The notes: generated by a model from the letters alone, not told the origin. Counted from the stretch's first letter, positions 1 through 9,318 are shown. The stretch is 22,411 nt of DNA from Pseudomonadota bacterium (GCA_023433705.1 JAEYUC010000012.1:1-22411); one strand, 5' to 3'. Numbers and translations are program-made.

Positions 1-1
1 G

Positions 2-109
2 TTCAGGGGTGCGGTGCGGGTGGCGGATACCCTGTGGCACGTGATCGTGGGTCCCGATTCCGGGGCGGTTGCGGACGAACTTCGCGGGTTGGCGCGGCCC
101 GCCGATTAA
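2..109 (+). CDS. C-terminal fragment of an unidentified protein
   Basis: An open frame enters from the left edge and ends in TAA at 107-109, giving about 35 residues that end in GLARPAD. Codon use (G/C in third positions) looks like the neighbouring genes, so it is probably a real gene end. No motif is visible. TetR-type repressors often lie upstream of RND efflux genes, and the short acidic and hydrophobic tail would not contradict that, but the fragment is too short to assign. There is no terminator hairpin in the following 200 bases. Confidence 0.4.
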   Translation, partial: FRGAVRVADTLWHVIVGPDSGAVADELRGLARPAD

Positions 110-321
110 TTCCGTCGGTATGACGAAGATCACTTGCGATTCGGGATCGCGATAGGCATCGTGCGCGCCTTGATTACCGGGCGCGTCGGTCCTCAGTCGG
201 GTTCCAGCCGCGATCTCGCGCCCGCAAAAAAACAATATCAATCAATCATTTTTTAGTTAGCCAACGTGCAACCCGGGGGGCGGTTGAAGCGTCTGAGTTC
301 GTGTCGCCAAAGGAAGATCGC
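110..321. promoter_or_regulatory. Upstream region of the RND efflux genes with an AT-rich tract
   Basis: This stretch has no gene. Within otherwise GC-rich DNA, 226-260 is strongly A/T-rich: a run of seven A, tandem AATC repeats (about 237-248), a run of six T, then TAGTTAG. It is the likely site of the efflux promoter or operator, but I cannot fit convincing -35 and -10 boxes. A purine-rich ribosome binding site (AAAGGAAG, 309-316) ends the region and decides the start of the next gene. Confidence 0.35.
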
Positions 322-1467
322 GTGATTCTCAACAACAGAAAAGTCTCGAGGCTCGGCCTCGTCTCCGCACTCACGATTTCGATCCTGGCCCTGGCCGCTT
401 GCGGCAAGGGATCTGGAAACACGCCGGACAAGCAGGACTTGACGCCGCTGCTGATCTCCCCGGACGACGTGCTCTCGGCCAACAGCAGTGCGTTGGCGTC
501 GGGCCCGTCGGTTACGGGCTCGATCCAGCCCGAGCGGCGCGCCGACCTCAGGGCGGAAGTGCCCGCCGTCGTGCTGGCGGTCCTCAAGGAGAATGGCGAT
601 CCGGTCAAGCGCGGAGATCTTCTCGTGCGTCTCGACCAGACCTCGATCCGCGACAGCCTGATGTCCGCGCAGTCTTCGATGAACGCAGCCGAACAGGCCT
701 ACGAGCAGGCCGAGCGCCAGTACCAGCGCATGCTGAAACTGCGCGAGACCGGCGTGGTCTCGGCCCAGCAGGTCGAAGACGCGGAGATCCGCCGCAATTC
801 CGCGCAGAGCGAGCGTGAAGCCGCGCGCTCGCGCGTGGTGACCGCGCGCCAGCAGCTCGAGCGCACCGAAGTGCGCGCGCCGTTCGACGGCATCGTCAGC
901 GACCGCCAGGTGTCGGCGGGCGACACGCTGCAGATCGGCAAGGAACTGCTCAAGGTCATCGACCCGGGTAGCCTGCGTTTCGAAGGCTTCATTTCAGCCG
1001 ACAACATCGGCGAAGTGCACGCGGGCCAGTCGGTCTGGTTCCGCATCCACGGCTTCGGTGAACGCGAGTTCACGGGCAAGGTGACCCGCGTCAACCCGTC
1101 GGCGAACGCCACGACGCGCCAAGTCGAAGTCCTGGTGAGCTTCGACGACGCCGGTCAGCAGCCCAACGTGGCAGGCTTGTACGCGGAAGGACGCGTGGAA
1201 ACCCGCACCGCATCGAAGCTCGCATTGCCCAGTGCCGCCGTCGTCCGCGAGGGCGACAAGGCGTATGCCTGGGCCATCCGCGAGGCCAAGCTGCAGAAGG
1301 CCGAGCTCACGCTCGGCGAGCGCGATCCGCGTTCGGGCGCGTACGTCGTGAACGCCGGTATCAACGAGGGCGAGGACGTGCTGCGCTTTCCGAGCGCGAC
1401 GTTGAAGGAAGGTCAACCAGTCACATTCGAGCAAGCGAACAAGACCGCAGTGGTCGTCGAGAAGTAA
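322..1467 (+). CDS. RND efflux periplasmic adaptor (membrane fusion) lipoprotein
   Basis: The adaptor subunit of a tripartite RND efflux pump bridges the inner-membrane pump and an outer-membrane channel in the periplasm. The GTG at 322 is preferred over the in-frame GTG at 301 because AAAGGAAG lies about six bases upstream and it gives a clean lipoprotein signal peptide ending LALAAC, with lipidated Cys at residue 27 (+2 Gly). The protein is 381 residues, normal for the family. In order it shows a lipoyl/barrel-sandwich half (RADLRAEVPAVVLAV, KRGDLLVRLD), a long alpha-helical hairpin rich in Q, E and R (about residues 105-170), the second lipoyl half (VRAPFDGIVSDRQVSAGD), a beta-barrel, and a membrane-proximal domain (LALPSAAVVREGDKAYAW). 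It is followed after 27 bases by the pump gene, so the two form an operon. The exported compound cannot be read from the sequence. Confidence 0.93.
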   Translation: MILNNRKVSRLGLVSALTISILALAACGKGSGNTPDKQDLTPLLISPDDVLSANSSALASGPSVTGSIQPERRADLRAEVPAVVLAVLKENGDPVKRGDLLVRLDQTSIRDSLMSAQSSMNAAEQAYEQAERQYQRMLKLRETGVVSAQQVEDAEIRRNSAQSEREAARSRVVTARQQLERTEVRAPFDGIVSDRQVSAGDTLQIGKELLKVIDPGSLRFEGFISADNIGEVHAGQSVWFRIHGFGEREFTGKVTRVNPSANATTRQVEVLVSFDDAGQQPNVAGLYAEGRVETRTASKLALPSAAVVREGDKAYAWAIREAKLQKAELTLGERDPRSGAYVVNAGINEGEDVLRFPSATLKEGQPVTFEQANKTAVVVEK

Positions 1468-1494
1468 TCGCGGCCAAACAAGGGAGTTCCCTCG

Positions 1495-4400
1495 ATGTTG
1501 CTTTCCAATTTCAGCATCAAGCAACCGGTCACCACGGTCGCGATCATCATCGTGCTCATGTGTCTCGGTTTGCTCGCGCTCAAGAATCTGCGCGTCAACC
1601 AGATCCCGGACGTCGATCAGCCGGTGATGGTCGTGAGTTTCCCCTATCCGGGCGCATCGCCCGAAGCGGTGGAGCGCGACATCATCAATCGCGTCGAGAA
1701 GTCGTTGCAGAGCATTCCGCAGGTCTACGAGCTGCAGTCGACGGCGATGGACGGCACCGGCCAGTTCGTCATCATCTTCGACTTCAAGAAGAACATGTCC
1801 GAGGCCGGCGACGAGGTGCGCAACGCGATTGCCGCCGTGCGCTACAAGATGCCGCTCGAAATGCGCGAGCCGATCCTGTGGCGCGTCGATCCTGCGGCCC
1901 AGCCCATCATGAACCTCGGGCTGTCCTCGACGAAACAGTCGCACGCGGAGATCTCGCGGCTCGCCGAGGACGTGCTCGCCGATCAGATCCGCGGACTCGA
2001 CGGTGTCGCGGTGGTCAACGTCGACGGCGCCCTGCGCCGCGAGTTGTCCGTGCTGCTGCACGCGCAGAAGTTGCGCGAGTTCAACGTTTCCGCCTCCGAC
2101 GTGGTCAACGCGCTGCGCGCGCAGAACACGAATGCTCCGGTGGGCCGGGTCAAGGGTGAACTCGACGAGCAGCTCATTCGCCTGGTGGGCCGCATCGAAC
2201 GGCCCGCCGACTTCAACGACATCGTGATCAAGCGCCTCGGCAACGAGGTCGTGCGTCTCGGACAGGTCGCGACCGTCGAAGACGGCTTCGCCGAACCCAA
2301 CAGCTACAGCCTGCGATCGGGCAGCCCCAACGTGGGTCTCTCGGTGATCCGCCAGCGCGAGGCGAGCACGGTGACCGTCGCCGAGCGCATCCGCGAGGAG
2401 GTCAAGAAGATCAACGAGACGCTGCCCGAGGGCACCACGCTCGAGGTCACGCGCGACGGCGGCGAGGAAGCGTCGAGCAATCTCAACAACGTGATCCACG
2501 CGCTGGTTTTCGGCGCGGGCCTTACGATCTTCGTCGTCTACGCCTTCCTGAATTCCTGGCGCTCGACGCTGATCACCGGGCTGTCGCTGCCGACCTCGGC
2601 GATCGCGGCGTTCATCGCCGTCTGGTTGTGCGGGTTCACGCTGAACTTCATGACCCTCCTGGGCCTGTCGCTCGCGATCGGCGTGCTCATCGACGACGCC
2701 ATCGTGGTTCGAGAAAACATAGTCCGGCACATGGAACGCGGCGAAGACCGCGTGGCCGCCGCGCGCAACGGTACGGCGGAAATCGGTCTCGCGGTCACCG
2801 CGACCACCTTGTCGATCGTCGCGGTGTTCGTGCCCGTCGCCTTCATGGGCGGCGGCGCGGGCGAGTGGTTCCGGCCATTCGCCGTCACTGTCGCGGCCTC
2901 GGTGCTCGTGAGCCTCTTCATCTCGTTCACGCTCGACCCGATGCTGTCGGCCTACTGGGGCGATCCGCCGGGACACGCGCAGCGTGAGCGCCGCGGACTC
3001 GAGAAGTACTTCGCGAAGTTCAACGTCTGGTTCGACCACCAGGCGGACCGTTATGGCAACGTCATCGCCTGGGCGCTGCATCACCGCAAGTGGATGGCGT
3101 GGGGCTCGTTGTTCCTGCTGATCGGCTCGTGCGGCTATCAAACCACCCTCGGCGGAAGCGAGTTCCTGCCGAAGTCGGACTACGGCACGCTGGCCATCGA
3201 GGTTCGCACGCCGTCGAGCACCAGCCTCGAATACGCCCGCAACAAGGTCCAGAAAGCGGCGGATCTCGCGCTCGCGATGGACGAAACGAAGAGCACCGAC
3301 GCGCGTGTCAGCACGACCGGTGGGCGTGTCTGGGTGGAGGTAGGCGAAAAGTCGGAACGCTCGAAGTCGCTGGAAGAGCTGGCCGCCGAATTGCGCGAAA
3401 AACTCAAGCAGCTGGTCGGCGCCGAGTACGTGGTGTTCGACGATCTGAACCAGGGCGTGCGCAAGCCGGTGCAGATCCAGTTCTACGGCACCGACTCGCG
3501 CAAGCTCATGGAGATCACCAACGAGTTCATGGAGAAGGTCCGGGAGATCCCGGGCGCCGTGGACGTCGGCCTGTCCGAGCAGGATCCCAAGGATGAGCTG
3601 CGCATCGAGATCGATCGCGGCCTGGCCAACCAGCTGGGCATTTCGGTGAACGATGCGGCGCAGACCCTGCGCGTGGCTTTCGCGGGCGTGGAAGTCGGCG
3701 ACTGGGTCGACCCGATCGGTCAGTCGCGCGACGTGGCCGTGCGTCTCGCGCCGGAAGATCGCGTGAGCGCCGAGAACATCGAGCACCTGCCCATCAACGT
3801 CACGGGCACGAGCATGATGGTCCCGCTCGAGCAGATCGCGACCATCACGATGGACAAGGGCCCGGCCCGCATCCAGCACCTGAACGGCAAGCGCACCGTC
3901 ACGGTGGCCGCGAACGTGGATCGCGTCGATGCGGGTACCGTGACGCGCAAGGCCCAGGAGATCGCGAAAGCGATCGAATTCCCGCAGGGCTACGGTATCG
4001 AACTGGGCGGCGCTTCGCGCGACCAGTCAGAGCTGTTCTCCGAGATGTTCACGGCGCTGATCATGGGCATCTTCGTGATGTACCTGGTGCTCGTGATGCA
4101 GTTCGGCTCGTTCACGGCTCCGCTCGCGATCATGATCTCGCTGCCGTTGTCCCTGATCGGCGTGGTGCTCGCGCTGAACCTGACGGGTGGCACGCTCAAT
4201 CTCATGAGCTTCATCGGCATCATCATGCTCATGGGCCTCGTGGCGAAGAACGCCATCCTGCTGCTCGACTGCACGCGTGAAGAAGAGAAGCGCGGCATCG
4301 ATCGCGAGGAGGCGCTGATGCACGCGGGCCGCGTGCGCTTCCGCCCGATCATGATGACCACCTTCGCGCTGATCGCCGGCATGATGCCGGTGGCGATCGG

Positions 4401-4860
4401 CATAGGTGAGGGCGGCGAGTTCTACAGCCCGATGGCGGTCGCCATCATCGGCGGCGTCATCACGTCGACGCTGTTGACGTTGCTGGTCGTGCCGAGCTTC
4501 TACGACAGCATCGAGATCAACCGCGAACGCGCAGCCATCAAGTTCCACGCGCGCGCCGCGTATGGGAACACCTTCCTCGCGTTCATGGTGACGTTGTTCG
4601 AGGGGCTCGCGACGCTGTTGTTGCTGCGCTTCTTCTATCGCCTCGTGCGCTGGCTGTCCGGACTCCAGTCGCCCGAAGAGCACCCGGTGGAACGCGCGCA
4701 GCGAATCGTCGGCTTCGAGGTGCGCGAAGGTTACGTCGTGCGGCCGCAGTGGTGGCAGCGAGCGCGCCATCCGTACACGCCGAAACAGCGCGGTGGCGGA
4801 AAGCGGAATCCCTACGCGCCGCGGCCCATGCCGGAATCGCAACCGCAACCCGCGGAGTGA
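1495..4860 (+). CDS. RND efflux pump, inner-membrane permease subunit (HAE-1 type)
   Basis: This proton-driven multidrug-type pump belongs to the AcrB/MexB superfamily. ATG at 1495 follows AAGGGAG with good spacing. The 1121 residues show the family layout: TM1 at the N terminus, a porter domain (IPDVDQPVMVVSFPYPGASP), TM2-6 with the TM4 proton-relay pair Asp400-Asp401 (GVLIDDAIVVRENI), a second porter domain, and TM8-12 with the relay Lys918 (GLVAKNAILLLDCTREEEKR). Most relatives stop near residue 1030-1050. Here about 115 residues follow the TM12 region, including a further hydrophobic segment (about residues 1024-1048, TFLAFMVTLFEGLATLLLLR) and a Trp/Arg/Pro-rich tail. No outer-membrane channel gene accompanies the pair, so it presumably shares a TolC-like protein encoded elsewhere. 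The substrate is unknown. Confidence 0.95.
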   Translation: MLLSNFSIKQPVTTVAIIIVLMCLGLLALKNLRVNQIPDVDQPVMVVSFPYPGASPEAVERDIINRVEKSLQSIPQVYELQSTAMDGTGQFVIIFDFKKNMSEAGDEVRNAIAAVRYKMPLEMREPILWRVDPAAQPIMNLGLSSTKQSHAEISRLAEDVLADQIRGLDGVAVVNVDGALRRELSVLLHAQKLREFNVSASDVVNALRAQNTNAPVGRVKGELDEQLIRLVGRIERPADFNDIVIKRLGNEVVRLGQVATVEDGFAEPNSYSLRSGSPNVGLSVIRQREASTVTVAERIREEVKKINETLPEGTTLEVTRDGGEEASSNLNNVIHALVFGAGLTIFVVYAFLNSWRSTLITGLSLPTSAIAAFIAVWLCGFTLNFMTLLGLSLAIGVLIDDAIVVRENIVRHMERGEDRVAAARNGTAEIGLAVTATTLSIVAVFVPVAFMGGGAGEWFRPFAVTVAASVLVSLFISFTLDPMLSAYWGDPPGHAQRERRGLEKYFAKFNVWFDHQADRYGNVIAWALHHRKWMAWGSLFLLIGSCGYQTTLGGSEFLPKSDYGTLAIEVRTPSSTSLEYARNKVQKAADLALAMDETKSTDARVSTTGGRVWVEVGEKSERSKSLEELAAELREKLKQLVGAEYVVFDDLNQGVRKPVQIQFYGTDSRKLMEITNEFMEKVREIPGAVDVGLSEQDPKDELRIEIDRGLANQLGISVNDAAQTLRVAFAGVEVGDWVDPIGQSRDVAVRLAPEDRVSAENIEHLPINVTGTSMMVPLEQIATITMDKGPARIQHLNGKRTVTVAANVDRVDAGTVTRKAQEIAKAIEFPQGYGIELGGASRDQSELFSEMFTALIMGIFVMYLVLVMQFGSFTAPLAIMISLPLSLIGVVLALNLTGGTLNLMSFIGIIMLMGLVAKNAILLLDCTREEEKRGIDREEALMHAGRVRFRPIMMTTFALIAGMMPVAIGIGEGGEFYSPMAVAIIGGVITSTLLTLLVVPSFYDSIEINRERAAIKFHARAAYGNTFLAFMVTLFEGLATLLLLRFFYRLVRWLSGLQSPEEHPVERAQRIVGFEVREGYVVRPQWWQRARHPYTPKQRGGGKRNPYAPRPMPESQPQPAE

Positions 4861-4868
4861 AGCACACA

Positions 4869-4896
4869 GGGGACCCGACCGGGTCCCCTTCTTCAT
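4869..4896 (+). terminator. Rho-independent terminator after the efflux operon
   Basis: An eight-base-pair perfect stem (GGGGACCC / GGGTCCCC, loop GACC) begins 8 bases after the pump stop codon and is followed by the pyrimidine-rich TTCTTCATT. The convergent lyase gene ends 30 bases further on. Confidence 0.8.
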
Positions 4897-4925
4897 TTGG
4901 CGATCAGGGTTTCATGGTCGACATT

Positions 4926-7646
4926 TCAGCCGGCGAGCTTGCGCGTGTACGCGAGATTCACGATGCCCGCCAGTCCCCATTGCGCGCTCGCATTGGTCGA
5001 GATTCCGGGACCCTCGTCGACCGGCTCGAGCACCGCGGGACCCTCGATGCGTTTCGACGCGAACTGCTGCCCGCGTCCGTATCCCATGCGGCCCTCCGCG
5101 AACTCCTGCCAAGCGCGCGCGGCGAGCGCCGCATCCTTCCTGCGAAGCGCAGCGTATGCCGTGAGGCGCGAGTGACCCTGCTGCAGCCCGTTGCCACGCA
5201 ACTCCTGGCCGAGCGCCGCTTTTTGCCGATCGGCCGGCGCATTGTAGAGCTCGCAGTACTGCAGCCACGCGCGCTCGAATTCGGGCACGGAGAGTAGTTC
5301 GATCAACTCGGCGCACACCTCCGGCAGGCCGAAGGCCGCGGAAAGGTGCGACACGCTGACGTCATCGTTCTTCGCGATGTCGAAGGCGCCCGTCGTGAGA
5401 TTCATGCGTTCGCCGCCCGTGAAGAAGCCGCGCGGCTGCGCGCCGATCGTCTTCATGCTGGCGAGCAGTCGATTGCGCATCTTCGGATCGCGTGTGCGCT
5501 CCCACTCGGTGAGCCACGCGCTCGCGAGCGAGCCCCAATCGGTGCCGAAGCCGAGATGCGCGAAATCGCCGTCCGGATCCGTGGCGCGTTCCTCGGGGTC
5601 CGCGAGCTTGCGGCCAGGCGGCACGGTGCGCAGCGTACGCGCCGCCTCGAGCTGCTCGCGCATCAGGTCGCCCACGCGCTCATCGGCGGTGAGGTAGAAG
5701 TAAAACCTGCGGTTCAGCGCCGTGCTGATGCGCAGCTGCTTGGCGCTGCAACCCCAGTGCTGGACGTTGTGGCGCGAGCCGAGCGGCGCGAACTTGCCGA
5801 GATGATGCACGTCGACTTCGCCCGTGTGACGGGTCATGGCCTCGGAGAAGCGGAACGTGTCCGCGCGGCCGGTGCGCAGGAAGTACATCCACAGCCACAC
5901 GTCGGTCGCGAGCTCGGAGTTGTCCCAGGCGAAGCCGCCGACGTCGTATCGCCACTCGTGGCGATCGAAGTCGTACGTGTGCATGACGTCGCCGTAGTTC
6001 CAGAAGCCGTACCAGCCCCGCTGGTCCTGCTGGTCGCGATAGAAGTCGAACATCCAGTCGAGCTGTTTCTCGAGCGCCGCGTGTTCCGGCGGCGTCTGCG
6101 AGGGCAGCGACAACGCATGCGCGAAAACGCCGGACTCCACGACGGTTTGCGGCGTGGGCACGATGCGCGCGGGCGTCGCCAGCGCGGCGGCCAGTTCCGG
6201 AAGGACTTCGCGAGCCGGTGTCGCCGGCAGGATCCACAGCATCAGTTCGCTGGTGCGGGCGACGCCGAGTGGCGTGCCGAAGCCGGGCTCGTAATCTTCG
6301 TACGTGATCTCGAGTCCACCCTTGTATTGCTTCTCGTACGTGTCCTGTCCGAGACCGTCGTGATAGAAGCGCAGGTCCATGGGCTGGGCATCGGGCGCCC
6401 ACACCCACATCGTGACGTTCGCGGTGTCCGTGTGCGCATCGCGGATGTCGAGCTGCGCCGGGTGGCTCTGCCAGAAGTTGCGGATCCCGAACGCGACACC
6501 GCCGGTGGGCGCGCCCAGGTAACCGAGTCCGCTGGCCCGCGCGCCGCGAGCGCTGTCGAGCCAGGCGTGGCCGTCGGTGGTGCGCTTGCGGATCGAGAAG
6601 GAGTCGGCGTTCGGCTGGAACAATGTCCAGTCGCCGAACGCCGGGATGTACTGCAGCAGGTTCGTGACCACGGGCGTGATCGACGGCACCGCGACGCCTG
6701 CGATCTGTGCCTGCCGCGCGGCGGCGCCCGGATCGCGGCGCAGTCCGGTGAGGCCGCGCACGGCCTCGCCGAACACGCCATCGTTCGCGCCTGCGAATCG
6801 GACGTGCCGGTCATACAGCTCCGCCTGCATCGGAACCGCGAAGCGCACACCGATGCCGCCGATGAAGTCGCGGGCCTCGTCGCCGTCGAAGACGATGGTG
6901 TGCATCAGGCGCACTGCCTCACTACCGGCGTGGAAGTACAGTCGCAGCGTGAATGGCATCCAGCGGCGCGAGCCGTGCGCATGTTTGCCTTCGATCCTGA
7001 CGACGGCGCGCACGGGACCCGCTTGTTCGAGCACGACCTTCTCGATCGCGCTCTCGAATTTCTCCTGGGTCATCTGCCCATCGGCCGACGAGTCGGCGCG
7101 GTCGCGGCGGAGCAGGACGAGATGCCCGTCGCGCAGTACCTCGGCACCCTCGCGCGAGATCCCCGCGATGAAGTTCGTACCCCCGCGCGCCAGTCGGCAG
7201 ACGAAGCGGCCGGTGTCGATCTCGATGCCGGCATCGCTTTCCTGCGCGCGAAGTACGACCTGGTGCTTCGCGGCGCCGCGCTGCGCGACGACTTCGAAGG
7301 GCCCGTCGCCGATGCCAGTCGAGGGGGCGAGGGCGTGGGCCGTCCACTTGATCGAGCCATCGGGCCACCAGGCGAGCGGCCAGGACTGCAGCGCATGACT
7401 GGCGCCTGCGGCTCCCCGGAGCACGAAATTCCGCGATTCCCGCTGCTTGCCCCGCGGCCAGGGCGTGCCCCAGGTCACTCCGTCGAAACGGGCGGCGGCG
7501 CGGTCATCGAGCCAGCGGACCCAGTTTCCGGCCGCCGGGTTCGGGGCCGCATTGCCGGACCCGCCGGCGGACCCCACCAGCGCGTTGGCCACGGGTGCGG
7601 CTGCCGCCGCCGACAGGAACGCGCGGCGAGAAATCCGGTGCTTCAT
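4926..7646 (-). CDS. Tat-exported exo-rhamnogalacturonan lyase family protein (PcRGLX/YetA-like)
   Basis: This large predicted polysaccharide-active enzyme has 906 residues. The ATG at 7646 is chosen because GAGGGG lies seven bases upstream and it opens a twin-arginine signal peptide: SRRAFLS (residues 6-12), then an Ala-rich hydrophobic stretch. That implies folded export, probably to the periplasm. The mature N terminus has WLDDRAAARFDGVTWGTPWP and WPLAWWPDGSIKWTAHAL (about 89-106), which I associate with the N-terminal barrel of the PcRGLX/YetA-like family. A central beta-rich region follows, then a C-terminal Trp/His-rich region of the alpha/alpha-toroid kind (WYGFWNYGDVMHTYDFDRH, FRFSEAMTRHTGEVDVHH). 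Family members cleave rhamnose-galacturonate backbones from chain ends. No other pectin gene lies nearby, so the substrate is uncertain. It is convergent with the efflux operon and divergent from the EAL gene. Confidence 0.78.
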   Translation of the reverse strand: MKHRISRRAFLSAAAAAPVANALVGSAGGSGNAAPNPAAGNWVRWLDDRAAARFDGVTWGTPWPRGKQRESRNFVLRGAAGASHALQSWPLAWWPDGSIKWTAHALAPSTGIGDGPFEVVAQRGAAKHQVVLRAQESDAGIEIDTGRFVCRLARGGTNFIAGISREGAEVLRDGHLVLLRRDRADSSADGQMTQEKFESAIEKVVLEQAGPVRAVVRIEGKHAHGSRRWMPFTLRLYFHAGSEAVRLMHTIVFDGDEARDFIGGIGVRFAVPMQAELYDRHVRFAGANDGVFGEAVRGLTGLRRDPGAAARQAQIAGVAVPSITPVVTNLLQYIPAFGDWTLFQPNADSFSIRKRTTDGHAWLDSARGARASGLGYLGAPTGGVAFGIRNFWQSHPAQLDIRDAHTDTANVTMWVWAPDAQPMDLRFYHDGLGQDTYEKQYKGGLEITYEDYEPGFGTPLGVARTSELMLWILPATPAREVLPELAAALATPARIVPTPQTVVESGVFAHALSLPSQTPPEHAALEKQLDWMFDFYRDQQDQRGWYGFWNYGDVMHTYDFDRHEWRYDVGGFAWDNSELATDVWLWMYFLRTGRADTFRFSEAMTRHTGEVDVHHLGKFAPLGSRHNVQHWGCSAKQLRISTALNRRFYFYLTADERVGDLMREQLEAARTLRTVPPGRKLADPEERATDPDGDFAHLGFGTDWGSLASAWLTEWERTRDPKMRNRLLASMKTIGAQPRGFFTGGERMNLTTGAFDIAKNDDVSVSHLSAAFGLPEVCAELIELLSVPEFERAWLQYCELYNAPADRQKAALGQELRGNGLQQGHSRLTAYAALRRKDAALAARAWQEFAEGRMGYGRGQQFASKRIEGPAVLEPVDEGPGISTNASAQWGLAGIVNLAYTRKLAG

Positions 7647-8022
7647 GGATCCCCTCTTCAAAAATCTTGCTTCTCGATCTTGACCGAATATGCACGAGAT
7701 TGATCGTATCTGCAAAAAATTGCGATCCCGAACGACCGGGAACCGCTTCGGATGCCGGGCCATCCTCCCGTCCTACACGCCGCGCGCGTACCTCCACGGC
7801 TGGGGCGGACCAAGGTCCGACGTCTATCTACTCGGGGTGCGGCTAATATCCGTAAGGCAAACAACTACAGGGTCTCAACGTCGAAGCGCAGGGCACGAAT
7901 CATATTCGACATATTTCACGGGTGATTTAACGCTACCGGCAGGACCGCGAGCCGCATCACGTCCGCTCTGAACGTAATCTGTAACCTTGCGCGTCGAGGA
8001 TTCGCTTCGAGAAATCAGGGAA
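7647..8022. promoter_or_regulatory. Divergent intergenic region between the lyase gene and the EAL gene
   Basis: I see no gene in these 376 bases, and short open frames here lack a ribosome binding site or family features. The part next to the lyase (7660-7720) is A/T-rich. On the minus strand it carries TTGCAG and, downstream, TGCATATTC, a possible extended -10 promoter for the lyase. The middle (7740-7840) is GC-rich. Another A/T-rich patch near the EAL gene (TAATAT about 7844-7849; CATATTCGACATATTT about 7911-7926) may hold that gene's promoter. None of these boxes is firm. I looked for a c-di-GMP riboswitch and did not find a convincing one. Confidence 0.4.
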
Positions 8023-9312
8023 ATGGACAGACAGTCCACATTGGCCGCTGCATCGATGGATACGGGCCAGACGACCATTCGCGCGTCTGTGCTCAACGAG
8101 CAGGTCATTGAAGTCGCCCCAGGCTGGGTGGCCAATCTCGAACAGGCTTTGCCGCATGCACGTTACCGCGCGATCGCACTGTACGACGCGCGCGGCGAAG
8201 TTCTCCACTGCACCTCGACGGATTTCGGAATCGAATTCCGCCAGGCGCTGAACGACGCGCTCGACGCGTTCGTGCTCGGCGCCGCCCGCGAGTCGCGTTT
8301 CCTGCGCGGCGAGGGTTCCCGGACGGCCGTGATGCTGGCGCTGCGCGACCTGCATTCGGCGCTGCAGGGCGTTTGCCTGCTCGTGGTCGAAGACACGCCG
8401 CCCGAGGACGAAGACCCCGCGGCTCGATTCCTGACGCCGTCCGTCCAGACCATCCTCACCGACATCGCCTCGGAAATCGCGCAGACGTTGCATGCGATGC
8501 CGCGAGCCGCTCCGCCGAAACCGCGCCCGCCGGTGCCGCTGCCGCTCGAGGCGGTCTACGCGCAGATCCGCGAGCAGGATGTGGTGCTGCGCGTGCAGCA
8601 GCTCGTCCGCCTGCGCAAGGCCGAAGGCATCCGCCGGTTCGAGGTGCTGCTGCGACACATGGTCGATGGCGTCGAGCAGACTCCCGAGCGCGTGATGCAG
8701 ACGGCCGCGAACCATGGACTCTCCTCGATGATCGACCGCAAGGTCGTCGGCGAGCTCATCGGCTGGCTGCATCGCAATCCAACGCTCTGGAAGCGCGAGC
8801 CGCCCACGTTCTCGGTGAACCTGTCGGACGCTGCGGTCATCGAGCCGCATTTCATCAGCTTCGTCGAGAGTTGCCTGCAAAAGGCCGGTTTGCCGCCGGG
8901 CCTGATCGGCGTGGAGTTCTCCGAACGCGTGTGCCTGTCGAACACGGACCAGGTGATGCCGGCGCTCGACGTATTCGCGCGCATCGGTGTGCCGGTCGCG
9001 ATCGACGATTTCAACGTGGTCGGCGCCGGCATGCCGATCCTCGAGCACTCCGCGGTACGGCTCCTCAAGCTCGATGCCGAGCTCACCACGAATGCACTCC
9101 AGCACCGGCTCACGCAGGCTCGTGTGGTCGGCCTCGTGCAGACCGCGAAGGTGATGGGATTGCAGACCGTCGCGAAACGCGTGATGGGCGGCGATCACAG
9201 CAACTGGCTGACCGCGCTCGGCGTGGATTTCGTACAGAGCTTCGAAGCGTCCCCACTGGTGTCGCTGGAAAGCCTGCTGCCGGCAGCCTCGGCCCAGTCC
9301 GGCCAGACCTAA
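8023..9312 (+). CDS. GAF-like plus degenerate EAL (EVL) domain protein, probable c-di-GMP effector
   Basis: The protein is 429 residues from ATG 8023; an in-frame TTG at 7987 and ATG at 8056 are alternatives, and the purines before 8023 sit unusually close. Residues about 25-160 look like a GAF-type sensory fold (YRAIALYDARGEVLHCTSTD). Residues about 180-425 are an EAL-type domain. Conserved features kept are Asn266 (SVNLS), Glu298 (VEFSE), Asp328-Asp329 (IDDF), Lys349 (KLD) and Gln405. Changed features are EVL at 207-209 for EAL, DDFN for DDFG, and VAKRVM where active enzymes have VAEGVE, so the presumed catalytic-base glutamate is Lys385. Loss of that residue argues against c-di-GMP hydrolysis and for binding only, as in FimX, which also has EVL. 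No transmembrane segment is visible, so it is cytoplasmic. It converges on a PilZ gene next to a pilus operon. Confidence 0.85.
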   Translation: MDRQSTLAAASMDTGQTTIRASVLNEQVIEVAPGWVANLEQALPHARYRAIALYDARGEVLHCTSTDFGIEFRQALNDALDAFVLGAARESRFLRGEGSRTAVMLALRDLHSALQGVCLLVVEDTPPEDEDPAARFLTPSVQTILTDIASEIAQTLHAMPRAAPPKPRPPVPLPLEAVYAQIREQDVVLRVQQLVRLRKAEGIRRFEVLLRHMVDGVEQTPERVMQTAANHGLSSMIDRKVVGELIGWLHRNPTLWKREPPTFSVNLSDAAVIEPHFISFVESCLQKAGLPPGLIGVEFSERVCLSNTDQVMPALDVFARIGVPVAIDDFNVVGAGMPILEHSAVRLLKLDAELTTNALQHRLTQARVVGLVQTAKVMGLQTVAKRVMGGDHSNWLTALGVDFVQSFEASPLVSLESLLPAASAQSGQT

Positions 9313-9318
9313 CTACCC

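Noticed and set aside
994..3879. Very long minus-strand open frame opposite the RND genes
   Set aside because: It mirrors the GC-biased third positions of the efflux genes, is rich in Arg, His and Asp, has no domain features, and the plus-strand genes are unmistakable.
5346..7703. Long plus-strand open frame opposite the lyase gene
   Set aside because: It is an antisense shadow: Arg/Ala/His-rich without motifs, while the minus-strand protein has a Tat signal and a recognisable family.
7845..7900. AAGGCAAAC upstream of the EAL gene as a possible c-di-GMP riboswitch
   Set aside because: No matching second half (GACGCAAAGC-like) or pairing stem follows at the right distance.
7690..7971. Small plus-strand open frame in the lyase/EAL gap
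   Set aside because: It has no ribosome binding site, no recognisable protein features, and spans A/T-rich probable promoter DNA.
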